A DNA stretch of 41,101 nt from Parafrankia sp. EUN1f (GTDB lineage Bacteria > Actinomycetota > Actinomycetes > Frankiales > Frankiaceae), in NCBI RefSeq assembly GCF_000177675.1, contig NZ_ADGX01000077.1, positions 1-41,101 of the forward strand, in the 5' to 3' direction. Every line of letters begins with the position of its first letter. Positions within the stretch are counted from its first letter, which is position 1. The notes under the pieces were generated by a model. That model saw only the letters and a program-made list of their open reading frames with translations. It did no database searches and was not told the DNA's origin. Positions 17,190 through 25,459 of this stretch are shown in pieces. The position numbers and the translations under genes were made by a program.

Positions 17190-18334
17190 TGGCCGTCATC
17201 GATGCCACGGGACGCCCTCCCGCGCAGGCTGGTGCGTCTCCGCGTCCGGTCCGGTCCCGTGACCCCGAGGACCACGCAGTACCCGGCGGCCGTGAGGAGG
17301 CGTGGCGGTTCACCCCGCTGCGCCGCCTGCGCGGCCTGCTGAACGGCCCGCCCGCCGACAGCACGATCGACGTGAAGGTCTCCGCGCCGGAAGGCGTGGA
17401 GATCGAGCGGCTGGCGCCGACCGACTCCCGGATCGGCCGCGTGCTCACCCCGGCCGACCGCCCGGCGGCGTTCGCCATGGCCCGGTCCGACGGCGGCCTG
17501 TCCGTCACCGTCCCGGCCGAGGCGGCGCTGACCGAGCCGGTCGTCATCCGGCTGGGTGGCAACGGCGGGGTCAGCTATGAGCACGTGCTCGTCGAGCTGG
17601 GCCCGTTCGCCACCGCGACCGTCGTGCTCGACCACGTCGGCAGCGCCACCTTCGCCGGCAACGTCGAGGTGTACATCGGCCACGGCGCCGCGCTGACGTT
17701 CGTCACCGTCCAGGACTGGGCCGACGACTCCGTCCACCTGGGGGCGCACGCCTACTCGGTGGGGCGCGACGCCCGCCTGCGCTCGTTCACCGTGACCCTC
17801 GGCGGCGACTTGGTGCGGCTCAACCCGACGGTGGAGTACCGCGGGCCCGGCGGTGACGCCGAGCTCTACGGTCTGTTCTTCACCGAGGCCGGCCAGCACC
17901 AGGAGCACCGCCTGTACGTCGACCACCAGGCGCGGAACTGCCGCAGCCGGGTCGCCTACAAGGGCGCGCTGCAGGGCGACGGGGCGCACGCGGTGTGGAT
18001 CGGCGACGTGATGATCGGCGCCGACGCCGTCGGCACCGACACCTACGAGCTGAACCGCAACCTGGTGCTCACCGACGGCGCGCGCGCCGACTCGGTGCCC
18101 AACCTGGAGATCCTCACCGGCGAGGTCGTCGGCGCGGGTCACGCGAGTGCCACCGGCCGGTTCGACGACGAGTCGCTGTTCTACCTGATGTCGCGCGGCA
18201 TCCCCGCCGACGAGGCGCGCCGGCTCGTGGTCCGGGGCTTCTTCGCCGAGATCGTGGACCGGATCGACATCCCGGAGCTGCGTGAGCGCATCATGGCGAG
18301 GGTCGAGGCGGAGCTGGCGGCGGTGGGCGTATGA
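17189..18334 (+). CDS. sufD: SufD, Fe-S scaffold complex subunit
   Basis: 381 residues. The ATG at 17189 shares a base with the sufB stop (TGATG). It is the paralogue of SufB in the SufBC2D complex and helps iron entry. Marks: WRFTPLRRLRGLL near residue 35, then the beta-helix run TFAGNVEVYIGHGAALTF, GGDAELYGLFFTEAGQHQEHR, LYVDHQARNCRSRVAYKGAL and [19 protein letters not shown] near the end, which parallels the SufB C-terminus. The first 30 residues are Pro/Arg-rich. Confidence 0.95.
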   Translation: MAVIDATGRPPAQAGASPRPVRSRDPEDHAVPGGREEAWRFTPLRRLRGLLNGPPADSTIDVKVSAPEGVEIERLAPTDSRIGRVLTPADRPAAFAMARSDGGLSVTVPAEAALTEPVVIRLGGNGGVSYEHVLVELGPFATATVVLDHVGSATFAGNVEVYIGHGAALTFVTVQDWADDSVHLGAHAYSVGRDARLRSFTVTLGGDLVRLNPTVEYRGPGGDAELYGLFFTEAGQHQEHRLYVDHQARNCRSRVAYKGALQGDGAHAVWIGDVMIGADAVGTDTYELNRNLVLTDGARADSVPNLEILTGEVVGAGHASATGRFDDESLFYLMSRGIPADEARRLVVRGFFAEIVDRIDIPELRERIMARVEAELAAVGV

Positions 18335-18732
18335 CCCCGTCGAACAGCACCACCGGTACCACCGCCAGCACCGCGGGCCCGACTGGCGCCGCTGATGCCG
18401 GCGGTTCTGGCTGGCGGCGCGTTTGCGCCGCCTCCGACCTGGCCGACGAGTCCGCGCTCGGCGTGGAGATCGACGGCCAGCCGGTGTGCGTCGTCCGGTC
18501 GGGCGGCCGGTTCTACGCCGTGCGGGACGAGTGCACGCACGCCGAGGTGATGCTCTCCGAGGGCGAGGTCGAGAACGGCCTCATCGAATGCTGGTTGCAC
18601 GGCTCCCAGTTCGACCTGACCACGGGTGAGCCGACCAGCCTGCCGGCGATCGAACCGGTGCCCACCTACCCAGTGACCATCGACGGCGACGACGTCCTCG
18701 TCGACCTTCACACGAACCCGAAGCGAGGGTGA
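18331..18732 (+). CDS. Rieske-type [2Fe-2S] ferredoxin in the suf operon
   Basis: 133 residues; the ATG at 18331 overlaps the sufD stop. After a 27-residue Thr/Ser/Gly tail at the N-terminus it shows the Rieske fold with CTH (ECTHAEVML) and CWLHG (LIECWLHGSQFDLTTGEP), the two Cys and two His that bind the cluster, with spacing typical of bacterial non-heme ferredoxins. It is fused in the operon between sufD and sufC, the same place as in many actinobacteria. It probably carries electrons for cluster assembly or repair; the exact role is not known. Confidence 0.9.
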   Translation: MTPSNSTTGTTASTAGPTGAADAGGSGWRRVCAASDLADESALGVEIDGQPVCVVRSGGRFYAVRDECTHAEVMLSEGEVENGLIECWLHGSQFDLTTGEPTSLPAIEPVPTYPVTIDGDDVLVDLHTNPKRG

Positions 18733-19529
18733 CGACAGCGGTGTCTGTTCTCGAGATCCGCAACCTGCACGTGTCGGTCGAGACCGACACGGACGGCCCG
18801 CGCGAGATCCTGCGCGGCGTCGACCTCACCGTCCGCAAGGGCGAGACCCACGCGATCATGGGGCCGAACGGCTCCGGCAAGTCCACGCTCTCCTACTCGA
18901 TCGCCGGCCACCCGAAGTACACCGTCACCGAGGGCACCGTCACCCTCGACGGCGAGGACGTCCTGTCGATGTCCGTCGACGCGCGGGCGCGGGCCGGGAT
19001 CTTCCTGGCGATGCAGTACCCGGTCGAGGTGCCCGGCGTCTCGGTGTCGAACTTCCTGCGCTCGTCGGCGACTGCGGTGCGCGGCGAGGCGCCGAAGCTG
19101 CGGCTGTGGGTGAAGGAGGTCAAGGAGGCGATGGCCGGGCTGGAGATGGACCCGGCGTTCGCCGAGCGCAGCGTCAACGAGGGCTTCTCCGGCGGTGAGA
19201 AGAAGCGCCACGAGATCCTGCAGATGGCGCTGCTCGCGCCGAAGATCGCCATCCTCGACGAGACCGACTCCGGCCTGGACGTCGACGCGCTGCGCATCGT
19301 CTCCGGTGGCATCGAGGCGGTGCGGGCCAAGGGGGAGACGGGCATCCTGCTCATCACCCACTACACCCGCATCCTGCGGTACGTGAAGCCCGAGTTCGTG
19401 CACGTCATGGCGGGCGGGCGGATCGTCGACGCGGGTGGCCCGGAGCTCGCGGCCAAGCTGGAGGAGTCCGGCTACGACCGGTACGTCAAGGCCACGGACG
19501 TCATCGCGCAGCCGGCGGCGGTGTCATGA
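18729..19529 (+). CDS. sufC: SufC, ABC-type ATPase of Fe-S assembly
   Basis: 266 residues; the GTG at 18729 overlaps the previous stop (GTGA), though a GTG at 18741 is a possible alternative. It powers the SufBCD complex in the cytosol. Walker A GPNGSGKST (45-53), the SufC-type LAMQYPVEVPGVSVSNFLR block, signature FSGGEKKRHEI and Walker B AILDETDSGLDVDAL are all present, as is the THYTRIL switch. Unlike transport ATPases it has no membrane partner here. The length is normal. Confidence 0.97.
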   Translation: MTTAVSVLEIRNLHVSVETDTDGPREILRGVDLTVRKGETHAIMGPNGSGKSTLSYSIAGHPKYTVTEGTVTLDGEDVLSMSVDARARAGIFLAMQYPVEVPGVSVSNFLRSSATAVRGEAPKLRLWVKEVKEAMAGLEMDPAFAERSVNEGFSGGEKKRHEILQMALLAPKIAILDETDSGLDVDALRIVSGGIEAVRAKGETGILLITHYTRILRYVKPEFVHVMAGGRIVDAGGPELAAKLEESGYDRYVKATDVIAQPAAVS

Positions 19530-20851
19530 CGATCATCGAGACCCGCCAGCCGGGTACCGTCGCGGCGAGCACCTCGGGCTTCGACGTCGAGCGGGTCCGT
19601 CGCGACTTCCCGATCCTGGCCCGCACCGTGCACGACGGGCTGCCGCTGGTCTACCTCGACAGCGCCGCGACGTCGCAGAAGCCGCTGGCCGTCCTCGACG
19701 CCGAGCGGGCCTACTACGAGCGGCACAACGCCAACGTCCACCGCGGCATCCACGTGCTCGCGGAGGAGGCCACCGCCCTCTACGAGCAGGCGCGGGACAA
19801 GATCGCCGCGTTCGTCGGCGCGACCGACCGCCGCGAGATCGTGTTCACGAAGAACTCGTCCGAGGCGCTGAACCTCGTCGCCTACGCGATGAGCAACGCG
19901 GTGTCGGGTGGGGCGGAGGCGGCACGGTTCCGCCTCGGCCCCGGCGACGAGGTCGTCATCACCGAGATGGAGCACCACTCCAACCTGGTGCCGTGGCAGA
20001 TGCTGTGCGCGCGCACCGGCGCGACGCTGCGCTGGATCGGGCTGACCGAGGACGGCCGGCTCGACGTGGCCCACCTCGACGAGATCATCACCGAGCGGGC
20101 GAAGGTCGTCTCCTTCGTGCACCAGTCCAACATCCTGGGCACGGTGAACCCGGTCGAGAAGATCGTCGCCCGGGCCCGTGAGGTCGGTGCGCTCACCGTG
20201 CTCGACGGCTCGCAGTCGGTGCCGCACATGCCGATCGACGTCGTCGAGCTCGGGGTGGACTTCCTCGCCTTCACCGGGCACAAGATGTGCGGGCCCACCG
20301 GCATCGGTGTGCTGTGGGGCCGGCGCGAGCTGCTCGAGGTCATGCCCCCGTTCCTCGGCGGCGGCGAGATGATCGAGGTCGTCACCATGGAGGCCTCGAC
20401 CTACGCGGCCCCGCCGCACCGCTTCGAGGCCGGCACGCCGATGATCTCCCAGGCGGTCGGGCTCGGCGCGGCGGTCGACTACCTGACCGGGCTGGGCATG
20501 GACGCCATCGCCGCGCACGAGCACGAGGTCACCGCCTACGCCATCGACGCGCTGTCGGCCGTGCCGGGCCTGCGGATCATCGGCCCGCCGACGGCGCAGG
20601 ACCGCGGTGGGGCGATCTCGTTCGTCCTGCGTGACTCCGACGACCGCCCGCTGCACCCGCACGACGTCGGTCAGATCCTCGACGAGCAGGGCATCGCCGT
20701 GCGGGTCGGGCACCACTGCGCCCGGCCGGTCTGCCTGCGCTACGGCGTGCCCGCGACGACCCGGGCGTCCTTCCACCTCTACTCGACGACCGCCGAGGTC
20801 GACGCCCTGGTGGAAGGCCTGGACCAGGTCAGGAGGTTCTTCCTGAGGTGA
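19526..20851 (+). CDS. sufS: SufS cysteine desulfurase
   Basis: 441 residues; the ATG at 19526 overlaps the sufC stop. It uses pyridoxal phosphate to turn cysteine into alanine and a persulfide for cluster assembly. Lys253 (TGHKMCGPTG) is the cofactor lysine and Cys398 (RVGHHCARPVC) is the persulfide Cys in the group II type loop. DSAATSQKP, NVHRGIHVLAEEAT, EMEHHSNLVPWQ and DGSQSVPHMPID are family marks. Group II enzymes work with a SufU partner, which is the next gene. Confidence 0.97.
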   Translation: MTIIETRQPGTVAASTSGFDVERVRRDFPILARTVHDGLPLVYLDSAATSQKPLAVLDAERAYYERHNANVHRGIHVLAEEATALYEQARDKIAAFVGATDRREIVFTKNSSEALNLVAYAMSNAVSGGAEAARFRLGPGDEVVITEMEHHSNLVPWQMLCARTGATLRWIGLTEDGRLDVAHLDEIITERAKVVSFVHQSNILGTVNPVEKIVARAREVGALTVLDGSQSVPHMPIDVVELGVDFLAFTGHKMCGPTGIGVLWGRRELLEVMPPFLGGGEMIEVVTMEASTYAAPPHRFEAGTPMISQAVGLGAAVDYLTGLGMDAIAAHEHEVTAYAIDALSAVPGLRIIGPPTAQDRGGAISFVLRDSDDRPLHPHDVGQILDEQGIAVRVGHHCARPVCLRYGVPATTRASFHLYSTTAEVDALVEGLDQVRRFFLR

Positions 20852-21315
20852 AGCTCGACTCGATGTACCAGGAGATCATCCTGGACCACTACCGCAACCC
20901 GCACCACCGTGGACTGCGCGACCCGTTCGACGCCGAGGTGCACCACGTCAACCCGACCTGTGGGGACGAGGTGACCCTGCGGGTCCGCGTCGCCGACGGT
21001 GTCGTGGCGGACGTCTCCTATGAGAGCGAGGGCTGCTCGATCAGCCAGGCCTCGGCCAGCGTGATGGCCGACCTGGTGATCGGGAAGTCGGTGGCGGCGG
21101 CGCTGGAGCTCGAACGTGAGTTCCTGGCCCTGATGCAGTCGCGCGGCACCCAGGAAGGTGACGAGGACGTCCTGGAGGACGCGGTGGCGTTCTCGGGTGT
21201 GTCCAAGTACCCCGCCCGGGTGAAGTGCGCGCTGCTGTCCTGGATGGCCTGGAAGGATGCGACCGCGCAGGCCACCGGCGCCGTCCAGGCCGCCGTCCCC
21301 GAGCAGGAGAAGTAG
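20848..21315 (+). CDS. sufU: SufU, zinc-binding sulfur transfer partner of SufS
   Basis: 155 residues; a GTG at 20848 overlaps the sufS stop. SufU takes the persulfide from SufS. Its zinc ligands are Cys38 and Asp40 (NPTCGD), Cys63 (EGCSISQAS) and Cys127 (RVKCALLSW), and the 18-20 residue insert between the second and third ligands that distinguishes SufU from IscU is present (SRGTQEGDEDVLEDAVAF). The length is normal. It is not expected to be a scaffold. Confidence 0.95.
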   Translation: MKLDSMYQEIILDHYRNPHHRGLRDPFDAEVHHVNPTCGDEVTLRVRVADGVVADVSYESEGCSISQASASVMADLVIGKSVAAALELEREFLALMQSRGTQEGDEDVLEDAVAFSGVSKYPARVKCALLSWMAWKDATAQATGAVQAAVPEQEK

Positions 21316-21317
21316 CC

Positions 21318-21797
21318 ATGAGTGATTCCGTCGCCACCGCCGAGGAGACCGCGGACGCGGTTTCCGCGGGCGCGGTGTCCGCCAGCGAGGCGCCCGTGAG
21401 CGAGGCGCCCGCGGCCGCAGAGTCGGCGCAGGCACCTGCGGCAGCGCAGGCCGCCGAGCGGGACCTGGTCGTGGAGAAGGCGTCGTTCGACGACGTCGAG
21501 GAGGCCATGCGCGACGTCGTCGACCCCGAGCTGGGGATCAACGTCGTCGATCTCGGCCTCGTCTACGGCATCGACATCGCCGACGACAACACCGTCACCC
21601 TTGATATGACGCTGACCTCGGCGGCCTGTCCGCTGACCGACGTCATCGAGGACCAGACCCGTTCGGCCCTGGTCGACGGGCCGGACAACCTGGTCAACGA
21701 CGTCCGGATCAACTGGGTCTGGATGCCGCCGTGGGGCCCGGACAAGATCACGGACGACGGTCGCGAGCAGTTGCGGGCGCTCGGCTTCAACGTCTGA
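21318..21797 (+). CDS. sufT: SufT, DUF59/MIP18 Fe-S maturation factor
   Basis: 159 residues from the ATG at 21318, two bases after the sufU stop. The MIP18/DUF59 domain covers residues 57-159: VEEAMRDVVDPELGINVVDLGLVYGI, LDMTLTSAACPLTDVIEDQ and VNWVWMPPW-type WVWMPPWGPDKI, with the conserved Cys of SAACPL. It helps place [4Fe-4S] clusters into target proteins. The first 50 residues are an Ala/Glu-rich disordered run with imperfect VSASEAP repeats, not found in short SufT proteins. Last gene of the suf operon. Confidence 0.92.
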   Translation: MSDSVATAEETADAVSAGAVSASEAPVSEAPAAAESAQAPAAAQAAERDLVVEKASFDDVEEAMRDVVDPELGINVVDLGLVYGIDIADDNTVTLDMTLTSAACPLTDVIEDQTRSALVDGPDNLVNDVRINWVWMPPWGPDKITDDGREQLRALGFNV

Positions 21798-21812
21798 TCT
21801 CCCTGCCGGTGT

Positions 21813-21854
21813 GATCCAGCCGTCCTCCCGTCGATGACAGGGGACGGCTGGATC
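21813..21854 (+). terminator. Terminator of the suf operon
   Basis: GATCCAGCCGTC (21813-21824) and GACGGCTGGATC (21843-21854) form a perfect 12-bp stem with an 18-base loop, 16 bases after the sufT stop. The following GGTTAACTCTTTT gives a weak T-run. It is well placed to end the eight-gene transcript. Confidence 0.75.
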
Positions 21855-22021
21855 GGTTAACTCTTTTGACGTGTAGCTACTGGCGGCCTCACGCCCTTGT
21901 AGGCTCCGGGATGACCGGAAATCGGCGTAACCAGAGCACCTGTCCGGTTGCCGAACGGCCGGTCCCTGCCGGGTCGGATCCATCCCGGATCCGGGCGTAC
22001 GAGGGGAAGCCGGGCCGAAAA

Positions 22022-23260
22022 ATGCGCAGCCCGCGGGTGCTGGGTCTTGTTTTGGCAGGTGGCGCGGGGCGGCGGCTGGCGCCGTTGACCGCTGACCGGG
22101 CGAAGCCGGCTGTGCCTTTCGGTGGCATCTACCGTCTGGTCGACTTTGTGCTGTCGAACCTGGTCAACGCCGGATATCTGCGCATCGCGGTGCTGACCCA
22201 GTACAAAAGCCACAGCCTGGACCGGCACATCACCACCACCTGGCGGATGAGCAACCTGCTCGGCAACTACGTGACCCCGGTGCCGGCGCAGCAGCGCCTC
22301 GGCCCGCAGTGGTACGCCGGCAGCGCCGACGCCATCCACCAGTCGCTCAACCTGGTCCACGACGAGGCACCCGACATCGTCGTCGTCTTCGGCGCCGATC
22401 ACGTCTACCGGATGGACCCGCGCCAGATGGTCGCCCAGCACCTGGAGACCGGGGCCGGTGTCACCGTCGCGGGCCTGCGGGTTCCCCGCTCGGAGGGCAG
22501 CGAGTTCGGGGTGATCAGCACGGCGCCGGACGGGCTCACCGTCACCGAGTTCCTGGAGAAGCCGGCGAACCCGCCGGGGCTGCCGGGCAGCCCGGACGAG
22601 ATCTTCGCCTCCATGGGCAACTACGTGTTCACCACCGACGTGCTGATCGACGTCCTGCGCGCCGACGCCGCGAACCCCGACAGCCTGCACGACATGGGTG
22701 GGAACATCGTCCCGATGCTGGTCGAGCGGGGCATGGCCGCGGTGTACGACTTCGCCTCCAACGAGGTGCCCGGGGCGCTCGCCCGCGATCGCGGCTACTG
22801 GCGCGACGTCGGCACGCTCGACTCCTACTACGAGGCGCACATGGATCTGTGCGCGCTCGACCCGGTGTTCAACCTGTACAACCGCGACTGGCCGATCTAC
22901 ACCAACGTCCCGCCCGTCCCGCCGGCGAAGTTCGTCCACGACGCGCCCGGGCGGGTGGGTGTCGCCATCGACAGCGTCGTCAGCAACGGTGTGATCGTGT
23001 CCGGTGGGACCGTGCGGCGCTCGGTGCTGTCACCCGGCGTCCGGGTGAACTCCTGGGCGTCGGTGGAGAACGCGGTCGTGATGGACAACACGGTCATCGG
23101 CCGGCGCGCCGTGGTCCGGGACGCGATCCTCGACAAGAACGTCGTCGTACCTCCGGGTGCGAGTGTCGGGGTCGACAAGAAGCACGATCTGGATCGTGGC
23201 TACCAGGTCAGTGCGGGTGGCGTGACCGTCGTCGGCAAGGGCGTCACGATCGCCGACTGA
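22022..23260 (+). CDS. glgC: Glucose-1-phosphate adenylyltransferase
   Basis: 412 residues from the ATG at 22022; the frame is open to 21866 but the first 52 residues do not resemble the family. GlgC makes ADP-glucose from ATP and glucose-1-phosphate. Marks: [20 protein letters not shown], the [11 protein letters not shown] sugar loop, [16 protein letters not shown] and the [25 protein letters not shown] left-handed beta helix at the C-terminus. The pairing with glgM on the same strand points to the maltose-1-phosphate (GlgE) route to alpha-glucan in actinobacteria. Confidence 0.96.
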   Translation: MRSPRVLGLVLAGGAGRRLAPLTADRAKPAVPFGGIYRLVDFVLSNLVNAGYLRIAVLTQYKSHSLDRHITTTWRMSNLLGNYVTPVPAQQRLGPQWYAGSADAIHQSLNLVHDEAPDIVVVFGADHVYRMDPRQMVAQHLETGAGVTVAGLRVPRSEGSEFGVISTAPDGLTVTEFLEKPANPPGLPGSPDEIFASMGNYVFTTDVLIDVLRADAANPDSLHDMGGNIVPMLVERGMAAVYDFASNEVPGALARDRGYWRDVGTLDSYYEAHMDLCALDPVFNLYNRDWPIYTNVPPVPPAKFVHDAPGRVGVAIDSVVSNGVIVSGGTVRRSVLSPGVRVNSWASVENAVVMDNTVIGRRAVVRDAILDKNVVVPPGASVGVDKKHDLDRGYQVSAGGVTVVGKGVTIAD

Positions 23261-23265
23261 CCGGC

Positions 23266-23289
23266 GTCCCGTCGTCCCGTCGTCCCGTC
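23266..23289. repeat. 8-bp tandem repeat upstream of glgM
   Basis: Three perfect copies of GTCCCGTC lie at 23266, 23274 and 23282, in the 73-base gap between glgC and glgM. The unit is not a multiple of three and the place is non-coding. Confidence 0.6.
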
Positions 23290-23333
23290 GAAACCTGTGA
23301 TACCTGCCGAGCCTGCGGAGGATCGAGAAGCGG

Positions 23334-24518
23334 ATGCGCGTCGCGCTGCTCACCCGGGAGTTCCCGCCGAACGTCTACGGCGGTGCCGGGGTACACGTCG
23401 AGTACCTCGCCCGCGAGCTGGCCCGGCTGGTGGAGCTGACCGTCCACTACGAGGGTGACCCGCTCCCGTCCGCTGCCGGGGGCGGCAGCGGCACGGCCGC
23501 GGTGCGGGCGCACCGGCCCTGGCCCGCCCTCGACGGGGCGAACGACGCGCTGCGGATCGCCTCGATGGACCTGTCGATGGCCGCGGCGGTCAACCGGGCC
23601 GGCGGTGCCGATGTCGTGCACTCCCACACCTGGTACACCAACCTCGCGGGGCACCTGATCTCGCTGGTCGAGGGCATCGGGCACGTGATGACCGCGCACT
23701 CGCTCGAACCACGCCGGCCTTGGAAGGCCGAACAGCTCGGCGGCGGGTACGCGCTGTCGTCCTGGTGCGAGCGGATCGCGATCGAGTCCGCGGCGGCCGT
23801 CGTGGCGGTCAGCGACGGCATGCGCACCGACATCCTCGACGCCTACCCCGCGGTCGATCCGGCGCGCGTCCACGTCATCCGCAACGGCATCGACACCGAC
23901 GAGTACGCCCCCGACCCGCGCACCGACGTCCTCGAGCGGTACGGCGTGGACCCCGACCGCCCGTATGTCGTCTTCGTCGGCCGGATCACCCGGCAGAAGG
24001 GCCTGCCGGTCCTGCTGCGCGCCGCCGCGGCGATCGACCCTGCCGCCCAGCTGGTGCTCTGCGCCGGCGCCCCGGACACCGAGGACCTGCACCGCGAGGT
24101 CACCGAGCTGGTCGACGGCCTGCGCGCCAGCCGCGGCGGCGTGGTCTGGCTGTCGGGGATGCTCGCGAAGCCCGAGGTCATCCAGCTGCTCTCGCACGCC
24201 ACCGTGTTCGTCTGCCCGTCGGTATACGAGCCGCTGGGCATCGTCAATCTGGAGGCGATGGCCTGCGCCACCGCGGTGGTCGCCTCCCGGGTCGGCGGCA
24301 TCCCGGAGGTCGTCGCGGACGGTTCGACGGGTCTGCTCGTCCCGCCGGACGACCCCACGGCGCTGGCGGGGGCCGTCAACGAGGTGCTCGCGGACCCCGC
24401 CCGCGCCGCCGCGATGGGCCGGGCGGGCCGGGAGCGGGCCGTCGCCGAGTTCGGCTGGGCCGCGGTGGCCGAGCGGACCGCCCGCCTCTACGCCGAGGTC
24501 GCGGCCCGACCAGGCTGA
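23334..24518 (+). CDS. glgM: GT4 glycosyltransferase, GlgM-type (alpha-maltose-1-phosphate synthase)
   Basis: 394 residues from the ATG at 23334, which follows GGAGGAT closely. GT4 fold: REFPPNVYGGAGVHVEYL at the N-terminus (nucleotide-sugar loop), HSHTWYTNLAGHL, TAHSLEPRRPWK, VIRNGIDTDEY, VGRITRQKGLPVLL, and the EX7E-type CPSVYEPLGIVNLEAMAC. Genes once named glgA in actinobacteria encode this enzyme, which joins ADP-glucose to glucose-1-phosphate to make maltose-1-phosphate for GlgE. The glgC neighbour supports that role. True glycogen synthase (GT5) is longer, so GlgM is preferred. Confidence 0.88.
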   Translation: MRVALLTREFPPNVYGGAGVHVEYLARELARLVELTVHYEGDPLPSAAGGGSGTAAVRAHRPWPALDGANDALRIASMDLSMAAAVNRAGGADVVHSHTWYTNLAGHLISLVEGIGHVMTAHSLEPRRPWKAEQLGGGYALSSWCERIAIESAAAVVAVSDGMRTDILDAYPAVDPARVHVIRNGIDTDEYAPDPRTDVLERYGVDPDRPYVVFVGRITRQKGLPVLLRAAAAIDPAAQLVLCAGAPDTEDLHREVTELVDGLRASRGGVVWLSGMLAKPEVIQLLSHATVFVCPSVYEPLGIVNLEAMACATAVVASRVGGIPEVVADGSTGLLVPPDDPTALAGAVNEVLADPARAAAMGRAGRERAVAEFGWAAVAERTARLYAEVAARPG

Positions 24519-24635
24519 GCCGCAGCCTGACCCGACCGGGACGACAGCGGGCCGCCACACCCGAGCATCGACTACCCAGCGTGACGTAAAGTCTGCTTAC
24601 TGTGAGTGGTTCGCAGGCTGGCGAGTGGGGGGCCG

Positions 24636-25448
24636 GTGCGCTGGAACGGTGGCGACGCTGATCACCCGGATCACCCGGATCACCCGGATTCCGTGGATTC
24701 TGCGGATCATACGGACAGCCCCGGGAGCGGCACGTCCGGCGCCCGGCTGGCGCTGGACGGGGTCGGACGGCGCTACGGGGCCGGTGAGTCGGCGGTCACC
24801 GCGCTGGCCGGGGTGAGCCTGCGGGTGGAGGGCGCCGCCTTCATCGTCATCCTCGGTCCGTCGGGCTGTGGGAAGACGACACTGCTCAACCTCGTCGGCG
24901 CCCTCGACACCCCCACCTACGGCACGGTGACGCTGGACGGGGCCGACCTGGCCGGTGCCTCCCGCCGCCGCCGCCGCGAGGTCCGGCGCCGGACCGTGAG
25001 CTTCGTGTTCCAGTCGTTCAACCTGTTCCCGGCGCTGACCGCGGGGGAGAACGTCCGCTTCGGCGCCGACGCGGCCGGTCGCGGCCAGGCCCGGGAGACC
25101 ACCGAGCGGCTGCTGGCCGAGGTGGGCCTGGGGCATCGAGCCGACCATTTTCCCCACCAGCTCTCCGGCGGTGAGCAGCAGCGGGTGGCCATCGCGCGCG
25201 CCCTGGCGACCGGCAACCCGATCCTGCTCGCCGACGAGCCCACCGGTGAGCTGGACTTCGGTACCGGTGTGCAGATCCTCGCCCTGCTGCGGGCACAGGC
25301 CGACGCGGGCCGCACGGTCCTGGTGGTCACGCACAACCGGGAGATCGCCCGGGTCGCCGACCGGGTGGTCGAGCTGTCCAGTGGCCACATCGTGGCTGAC
25401 GGCCCGCCGCCCGACGGGTCCATCCCCGTGTCCGACCTGCGCTGGTAG
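24636..25448 (+). CDS. ABC transporter ATPase, LolD/MacB type
   Basis: 270 residues from a GTG at 24636, with a GGGGGG ribosome site; a GTG at 24606 lacks one. Walker [11 protein letters not shown]-loop [12 protein letters not shown], signature [15 protein letters not shown], Walker [13 protein letters not shown] and switch VTHNREIA are all normal. The first 35 residues hold an Asp-His-Pro repeat from a 9-bp tandem repeat (ATCACCCGG at 24661-24687). The next gene is its FtsX-type permease. Such pairs move lipids or peptides or drive envelope work with no bulk channel. Confidence 0.9.
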   Translation: MRWNGGDADHPDHPDHPDSVDSADHTDSPGSGTSGARLALDGVGRRYGAGESAVTALAGVSLRVEGAAFIVILGPSGCGKTTLLNLVGALDTPTYGTVTLDGADLAGASRRRRREVRRRTVSFVFQSFNLFPALTAGENVRFGADAAGRGQARETTERLLAEVGLGHRADHFPHQLSGGEQQRVAIARALATGNPILLADEPTGELDFGTGVQILALLRAQADAGRTVLVVTHNREIARVADRVVELSSGHIVADGPPPDGSIPVSDLRW

Positions 25449-25459
25449 GCGGGCCTGCC

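Noticed and set aside
21866-21894. TTGACG as the -35 of glgC
   Set aside because: No acceptable -10 at 16 to 19 bases; the nearest is TCACGC.
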